A DNA stretch of 64,000 nt from positions 124,001-188,000 of the forward strand of contig NZ_RZYA01000005.1 in NCBI RefSeq assembly GCF_004005495.1, written 5' to 3'. The position numbers and the translations under genes were made by a program. The notes beneath the pieces are model-generated. The model was not told where the DNA came from, did no database searches, and saw only the letters and a list, made by a program, of their open reading frames with translations. Numbering within the stretch: position 1 is the first letter of the stretch; every line of letters starts with the position of its first letter. The DNA is from Streptomyces antnestii. Lineage in GTDB: Bacteria; Actinomycetota; Actinomycetes; Streptomycetales; Streptomycetaceae. This document shows positions 59,781-64,000 of the stretch, in pieces.

Positions 59781-60005
59781 TCACGCTCCCAGTCGCTGCA
59801 TCTCGGCGCGGAACGAGTCCTCGGTCCACGGGGCGCCGTCGGGGGCGTGGACCTGACGGGCGTTCAGCCCGCGGATGACGTCGGCGAGTTCGTGGCCGTC
59901 CTTGGTGAAGACCTCTTCCAGGGTGGCGGCCAGCTTGTACTCGTAGGGGGTCGGTTCGTGCGTACGGGACTGGTGGACGTCCAGGTACGGCCAGGTGGTG
60001 GTCAC
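59781..60005 (-). CDS. Small recombinase-like helix-turn-helix protein
   Basis: A 74-residue protein. Its C-terminal half, LADVIRGLNARQVHAPDGAPWTEDSFRAEMQRLG, matches the pattern of the Recombinase domain of large serine recombinases (LN.RG..TP.G..W....v..iL), a small helix-turn-helix-like unit, but there is no catalytic domain. It lies between the reductase and oxygenase genes, five bases before the oxygenase ATG. Its N-terminus (YLDVHQSRTHEPTPYEYKLAATLEEVF) is different. It may be a third small subunit or a regulator; similar short genes accompany Rieske oxygenases elsewhere, as far as I recall. Confidence 0.75.
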   Translation of the reverse strand: MTTTWPYLDVHQSRTHEPTPYEYKLAATLEEVFTKDGHELADVIRGLNARQVHAPDGAPWTEDSFRAEMQRLGA

Positions 60006-60026
60006 ACGTGCCTCCAGGAAAAGGGT

Positions 60027-60971
60027 TTACAGGTCGAGGGCCAGGCGCCCGGAGGCGCAGCGCGAGACGCAGATCATCATCGAGGCGCAGGAGGCCCGCT
60101 CGGCCTCGGAGAGCAGGAAGTCGCGGTGGTCGGGCGTGCCGTCGAGCACCCGCGTCTCGCACGAGCCGCAGATCCCGTCCCGGCAGGAGCTTGCCACGTC
60201 GATGCCGGCGGCCTCGGCAGCCTCCAGGATCGACGTGTCGGCGTCCACGGTGAGCGTGAGCCCGGAGGTGCGGCACTCGACCTCGAACGCCTCGTCGTCC
60301 CCGGACCGCTCGACGACCGGCGCCGCGAACCGCTCCAGGCGCAGCTGCTCGGCCGGGCACCGGGCCTCGACGGCGGCGAGCAGCGGCTCGGGACCGCAGC
60401 AGTAGACGAGCGTGCCCTCCGGGAGGCCGGCGAGCGCCGAGTCCAGGTCGATGTGGCCCTGCTCGTCCTGCGGGACGACGGTCACATCGCCGCCCAGGGC
60501 CGTCAGCTCGTCGACGAACGCCATCGACGCGCGGCTGCGCCCGCCGTACACCATGCGCCACTCCGCGCCGCGGCGCGCCGCCTCGCGGGCCATGGCGAGG
60601 ATCGGCGTCACACCGATGCCGCCCGCCACGAAGACGTAACCCGCGGCCTCCTCCAGCGCGAAGTGGTTGCGCGGCGCCGACACCGTGACCCGTCCGCCGG
60701 GCCGCAGCTTCGTGTGCACGTGGCGCGAACCACCGCGCGAGGACGGCTCGTTGAGCACGCCGATGCGGTACTTCTCCGGGGTGCGCGGGTCGGAGCACAG
60801 GCTGTACTGGCGGACCTGCCCGCCCACGTGGACGTCGAGGTGCGCGCCGGGCTCCCAGGCGGGCAGCGGCTTGCCGTCCGGGTGGGTCAGCTCGACGGAG
60901 AGGACGCCGTCGGCCTCCCAGGTCATGCGGTGCACGAGAAGGTCCAGAGTGGACTCGTCGGTGGTGGTCAT
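60027..60971 (-). CDS. PDR/VanB-family reductase (FMN, NAD, [2Fe-2S])
   Basis: A 314-residue phthalate-dioxygenase-reductase-type protein. It has a flavin-binding barrel (VRQYSLCSD), a nucleotide-binding domain (VFVAGGIGVTPILAMAREA, YCCGPEPLL) and a C-terminal plant-type ferredoxin domain with cluster cysteines in SSCRDGICGSCETRVL plus a fourth in ERASCASMM (C-x4-C-x2-C-x about 30-C). It passes electrons from NAD(P)H to the Rieske oxygenase encoded downstream. Spacing is 15 bases from the ThDP gene and 21 to the small HTH gene, so this is one operon. Confidence 0.94.
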   Translation of the reverse strand: MTTTDESTLDLLVHRMTWEADGVLSVELTHPDGKPLPAWEPGAHLDVHVGGQVRQYSLCSDPRTPEKYRIGVLNEPSSRGGSRHVHTKLRPGGRVTVSAPRNHFALEEAAGYVFVAGGIGVTPILAMAREAARRGAEWRMVYGGRSRASMAFVDELTALGGDVTVVPQDEQGHIDLDSALAGLPEGTLVYCCGPEPLLAAVEARCPAEQLRLERFAAPVVERSGDDEAFEVECRTSGLTLTVDADTSILEAAEAAGIDVASSCRDGICGSCETRVLDGTPDHRDFLLSEAERASCASMMICVSRCASGRLALDL

Positions 60972-60986
60972 GGCTGCAAGGCCTCC

Positions 60987-62615
60987 CTACGCGGTGGGGA
61001 TCTTCACGGGCGGGGTGAACGGGTTCTTCATCGGGCCGAGCGCCGCGAGGTCGACCTCGACGAGCGTCGGTCCGTCCGAGGCGACGGCCTCGGAGATCAC
61101 GGGCTCGGCGTGCTCGGTGGCCGCGATCCGCAGGTACGGCAACCCGCAGGCGCGGGCGAGCAGTTCGAAGTCGGGCGTCGCGAGGTCGACTCCGGAGCGG
61201 CGGTCGCTGTGCGCGTCCTGCATGTTGCGCAGGACGCCGTAGCCGCCGTCGTTGAACACGATGAGGGTCAGCCGCGGGCGCTCCTGGGCCAGCGTGAGCA
61301 GTTCGCCCAGGTGTACGGCGAGCCCGCCGTCGCCCGCGATGACGACCGTGGGGGCGTCGGGCCGGCCGAGCGCCGCGCCGATGCCCATGCCCAGGCCCTG
61401 GCCGATGCCGCCGCCGCGCGGGAAGACGTTGTCGCGCGGGTCGTACATGTCGAGGAGGCGGTTGCCCCAGCTGCTCGACGGGATCGTGACGTCGCGGGCG
61501 ACGACGGCCTCACGGGGGAGCGCGGCCCGGATCGCGTCACAGATCGCGGCCTGCGGGCCGATGTTGTCGTGCAGGGTGGCGCGCACCTCGGCGCGGACCT
61601 CGGCGGCACGGGTCGTCCAGCCCGTCTCGGCGGGGCGCGCGTGGGGGAGCAGGCGCTCGATGACCTCGGCGGCGTCGCCGTGCAGCGCGTGCCGGGCCGG
61701 GTACACACGGCCGAGCGCGGCCGCGTCCAGGTCGATCTGGATGTGCGCCTCAGGCAACTTAAGGCCGTAGTCGGCGGTCTCGTTGGACCGGAAGTGCGTA
61801 CCGATCGTGAGGAGCACGTCCGCGTCGGCGAGCAGGGCCCGGCCGGCGGGCGTCGTCGCGAAGTTGCCGACGACCTGCGGGTGGTCCTCGGGGACGGCGC
61901 CGCGCCCGGAGTTCGACGTGAGCAGCGCGGCACCGGTCGCGGCGAGCAGGTCCGCGAGCTGGGTACGGGCCCGGTTCGCGCCGCCACCGGCCCAGATCAC
62001 CGGCCGCCGGGCCGAGGCCAACAGGGCACCGGCGGCGGCGAGTTCGTCGTCAGCGGGCACGGGCACGGCGGGCTCGGCCGCGAGCTCCGCCACCGTGTCC
62101 GTCTGGGCCGCGTACTGGAGGTCGACCGGCCACTCCACGCTCGCCGGGCCGCCGGGCGCGGTGAGCGCGGCCTGAGCCGCCTCGCGCAGGATCCGGCCCG
62201 CGGAGTCCGCCGACGGCACGGAGGCGGCGTACTTGGAGACGGCCGTCAGCATGCCCAGCTGGTCCTTGGTCTCGTGGATGAAACCGCGGCCGCTGCCCAG
62301 GAACTCCGACTCGACCTGCCCGGTGATGTGCAGGACGGACGTGCCGGCCGACAGGGACTCGATGAGGGAGCCCGCCGCGTTGCCCGCGCCGGTCCCGGTC
62401 GAGGTGAGCGCGCAGCCGAGGCCGCCGCGGGCCCGGCCGTAGGCGTCGGCGGCATTGACGGCCGAGGCCTCGTGCCGCACGGGCACGAACCGCAGCTCGC
62501 GGTCGACGGCCTCGACGAGCGGCAGGTTGTGCACGCTCACGATCCCGAAGACCGTGTCGATGCCCAGTTCCCGCAGGACGGCGACGAGGAGATCGCCTCC
62601 GGTGTCGTAACGCAT
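60987..62615 (-). CDS. Thiamine-diphosphate-dependent decarboxylase/lyase
   Basis: A 542-residue enzyme of the acetolactate synthase / benzoylformate decarboxylase family. The catalytic Glu is in FVPVRHEASAVNAADAYGRARG (Pyr domain). The central domain has LLTIGTHFRSNETADYGL. The ThDP/Mg motif is VVIAGDGGLAVHLGELLTLAQE...IVFNDGGYG (GDG-x about 27-N). It may decarboxylate a 2-keto acid or act as a 2-hydroxyacyl-CoA lyase; the sequence does not distinguish. FAD-specific residues of acetolactate synthase are not evident. It sits in the catabolic operon, ten bases after the SDR gene. Confidence 0.9.
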   Translation of the reverse strand: MRYDTGGDLLVAVLRELGIDTVFGIVSVHNLPLVEAVDRELRFVPVRHEASAVNAADAYGRARGGLGCALTSTGTGAGNAAGSLIESLSAGTSVLHITGQVESEFLGSGRGFIHETKDQLGMLTAVSKYAASVPSADSAGRILREAAQAALTAPGGPASVEWPVDLQYAAQTDTVAELAAEPAVPVPADDELAAAGALLASARRPVIWAGGGANRARTQLADLLAATGAALLTSNSGRGAVPEDHPQVVGNFATTPAGRALLADADVLLTIGTHFRSNETADYGLKLPEAHIQIDLDAAALGRVYPARHALHGDAAEVIERLLPHARPAETGWTTRAAEVRAEVRATLHDNIGPQAAICDAIRAALPREAVVARDVTIPSSSWGNRLLDMYDPRDNVFPRGGGIGQGLGMGIGAALGRPDAPTVVIAGDGGLAVHLGELLTLAQERPRLTLIVFNDGGYGVLRNMQDAHSDRRSGVDLATPDFELLARACGLPYLRIAATEHAEPVISEAVASDGPTLVEVDLAALGPMKNPFTPPVKIPTA

Positions 62616-62625
62616 GGTGGTCTCC

Positions 62626-63408
62626 TCAGAGGATGGAGCGGCCGACGCCGCCGCACACGTCGATGCTGGTTCCGGTGATGTACGAGGCGCGCGGCGAGAG
62701 CAGCGCGACGATCGCGTACGCGACCTCCTCTGCGCGGCCGAGGCGCCCGAGCGCGATGCCCCGGTCGGCGGCGAGCTCCGCCTGCCAGTCCTCGTAGGAG
62801 AGGCCGGACCCCGCGGCGGCGTGCCGGCGGGTCCACTGGCCGGTGTCGACGAGGCCGAGGCAGACCGAGTTGACGCGGATCCCCTCGGGGGCCAGCTCGG
62901 TGGCGAGGGACTTGGAGAGGTTGAGGATGCCGGCGCGGGCGGCGCTCGTCGTGATGAGCCGGGTCTCGGGCTGCTTGGCGAGGACCGCGTTGACGTTCAC
63001 GATCGACGCCGCGTCCGAGGCGGCCAGGTGGGGGCGGGCGGCGTGCAGCGGGTTGAGGACGCCGGCGAACTTCAGCTCCAGCTCGTCGCGCCAGTCCTCG
63101 GCCGTCGACTCGTCGAGGCTCTTCATACGGGACTGGCCCGCGTTGTTGACGAGTCCGTCGAGGCCGCCGAACGTGTCGACGGTGTACCGGACGAAGTCCC
63201 GTACCTCGGAGGCGTCCCGCACGTCGCAGACGCCGGTCAGGAGCCGGTCGCTGCCGAGCCGCGCGGCGGCCTTGGCGAGCCGGTCGGCGTCACGGCCGCA
63301 GGTCGCGACGCGCGCGCCCTCGTCCAGAAGGGCGCGGACCGTGGCCAGGCCGACGCCCGAGCTGCCGCCGGTGACCAGGACGGTCCGGTCGGCGAGGCCC
63401 AGATCCAT
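62626..63408 (-). CDS. SDR-family oxidoreductase lacking the usual YxxxK
   Basis: A 260-residue SDR with an intact cofactor motif VTGGSSGVG (residues 13-21), NNAGQS and a C-terminal SYITGTSIDVCGG. However, where YxxxK should lie, before the NLSKSLATEL helix, the sequence is LITTSAARAGILNL, so Tyr is replaced by Thr and Lys by Arg. The catalytic Ser position is also changed (VNVNAVLAKQ). The protein may use another proton relay, bind but not turn over, or act on an unusual substrate. GAAGGAG precedes the ATG at 63408. Confidence 0.88.
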   Translation of the reverse strand: MDLGLADRTVLVTGGSSGVGLATVRALLDEGARVATCGRDADRLAKAAARLGSDRLLTGVCDVRDASEVRDFVRYTVDTFGGLDGLVNNAGQSRMKSLDESTAEDWRDELELKFAGVLNPLHAARPHLAASDAASIVNVNAVLAKQPETRLITTSAARAGILNLSKSLATELAPEGIRVNSVCLGLVDTGQWTRRHAAAGSGLSYEDWQAELAADRGIALGRLGRAEEVAYAIVALLSPRASYITGTSIDVCGGVGRSIL

Positions 63409-63568
63409 GATTTCTCCTTCAAGGCGCGGAGCGCCGTAGTACGCCGCGACCTTGCCTAGGCAGCGGTCAGGGCTTGGCCGTCATGAGGGATCTTGATCCC
63501 GAGTGAGAAGCCGCCTCGCTTGCGAGGGGGAGGAGTCACGAATCTGCTCTCCTAGCAATCAGTTGGGG
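63409..63568. mobile_element. Palindrome-rich spacer, possible IS200/IS605-type right-end remnant
   Basis: In 160 bases between two SDR genes there are four short palindromes: GGCGC-GGA-GCGCC (63423-63435), TGCCTAGGCA (63453-63462), GGGATC-TT-GATCCC (63487-63500) and CCTCGC-TT-GCGAGG (63514-63527). On the plus strand the last is embedded in GAAGCC, hairpin, GGGGGAGGAGTCAC, an arrangement I associate with the right ends of IS200/IS605-type TnpB elements, where the hairpin is also the end of the guide-like RNA. No transposase is present. It could equally be an untypical leader or attenuator of the operon. Confidence 0.35.
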
Positions 63569-64000
63569 TCAGTGCATCGTGAAGCCGCCGTTGACGGCGA
63601 TCACTTGTCCGGTGAGATAGCGGGACTCCTCGCCGAGGAGGAAGGCGACGAGACCGACGAGGTCGTCGGGCTGCTGCGCCCGGGAGATGGCCCGGTTCGC
63701 GGCGTACAGCGCGTGCCGTTCCTCGGGGACCGTCTCGGTGGCCTCGACCTCGGTGAGGCCGGGGGCGACCGCGTTGACGGTGATGCCCTTGTCGCCGAGT
63801 TCCCTGGCCATCGCCCGGGTGAGCGCGATGACCGCGCCCTTGGAGGCGATGTAGTGGGCGAGGCGCGGCGAGCCGTAGAGCGCCGCGTCCGAGGCGATGT
63901 TGACGATCCGGCCCGGCGCCCCGAACAGCGGGTACAGGGCCTTCGACACCAGCCAGGGGCTGCGGGCGTTGACCGTCATCAGGCGGTCCCACACCTCGAC
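63569..64000 (-). CDS. SDR-family oxidoreductase, N-terminus beyond window
   Basis: The C-terminal 143 residues of a classical SDR are present; the frame runs off the right edge. Visible are the N-x-A-like segment VNARSPWLVSKALYPLF, the catalytic Ser in VNIASDAALYG and YIASKGAVIALTRAMARELGDKGITVNAVAPG, with an intact YxxxK, and GQVIAVNGGFTMH at the end. It belongs to the same strand and probably the same operon as the downstream SDR, ThDP enzyme and Rieske system, although a 160-base structured spacer intervenes. It may oxidise an alcohol intermediate of the pathway. Confidence 0.9.
   Translation of the reverse strand, partial: VEVWDRLMTVNARSPWLVSKALYPLFGAPGRIVNIASDAALYGSPRLAHYIASKGAVIALTRAMARELGDKGITVNAVAPGLTEVEATETVPEERHALYAANRAISRAQQPDDLVGLVAFLLGEESRYLTGQVIAVNGGFTMH

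Overview
The window is high-GC actinobacterial DNA and almost certainly comes from a Streptomyces chromosome. It has chaplins (a ChpH orthologue plus a long sortase-anchored chaplin), the mycothiol ligase MshC, OpcA, an F420-type oxidoreductase, SoxR, an SCO1664-family gene, GTG/TTG starts, GTGA/ATGA stop-start overlaps and very strong hairpin terminators. There is no rRNA, CRISPR array, integrase or intact insertion sequence. One tRNA-Leu(GAG) is present.

Layout. 1-4.3 kb: the tail of an acyl-CoA dehydrogenase, a YiaA-type membrane protein, a TetR regulator, a secreted protein, a MaoC hydratase and SoxR. 4.3-7.6 kb: a NarL-type two-component pair and two unknown proteins. 7.8-12 kb: a secreted penicillin-acylase-family enzyme facing a NamZ-type exo-muramidase. 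12-15.2 kb: an SDR, acyl-CoA ligase and TetR operon. 15.2-18.2 kb: a His-rich duplicated protein, a Nudix-DUF202-DUF202 operon (one DUF202 protein carries an 11-residue repeat) and a DMT transporter. 18.4-22.9 kb: a KstD-like flavoprotein, a helical-repeat protein and an APC permease. 23-27.8 kb: a gluconate/idonate operon (gntK-gntP-idnO-idnD) with its divergent GntR regulator. 28.2-38.2 kb: an AraC regulator diverging from a compact pentose-phosphate operon, tkt-tal-zwf-opcA-pgi-gnd-phosphatase, which ends beside tRNA-Leu. 38.5-41.4 kb: an M20 peptidase, the chaplins and DUF5703. 42.2-49.2 kb: a RecD2-like protein with a degraded ATPase site, an aldo/keto reductase, an LLM oxidoreductase, a diiron ferritin-like protein and CorA. 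49.3-53.3 kb: the conserved phosphatase-DUF3090-SCO1664-SRPBCC-mshC block. 53.5-57.7 kb: a secreted GH31 enzyme and a PAC2 protein. 57.9-64 kb: a catabolic operon (SDR, SDR, ThDP enzyme, VanB-type reductase, small recombinase-like HTH protein, Rieske oxygenase) with a FadR-type regulator at its end.

How the genes fit together. Three acyl-CoA-related promoters in the first 12 kb (TetR 579, maoC, SDR-ligase) share a 16-bp element, CTAAGC-N4-G(C/G)TCA(G/C), which suggests a small TetR regulon. Gluconate and idonate uptake would feed 6-phosphogluconate into the pathway encoded by the adjacent gnd/zwf operon. The right-hand operon looks like a two-component Rieske oxygenase pathway plus decarboxylation or lyase chemistry on an unidentified substrate; it is the best candidate here for an undescribed system. 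A 160-bp stretch inside it holds four short palindromes and resembles the right end of an IS200/IS605 (TnpB) element.
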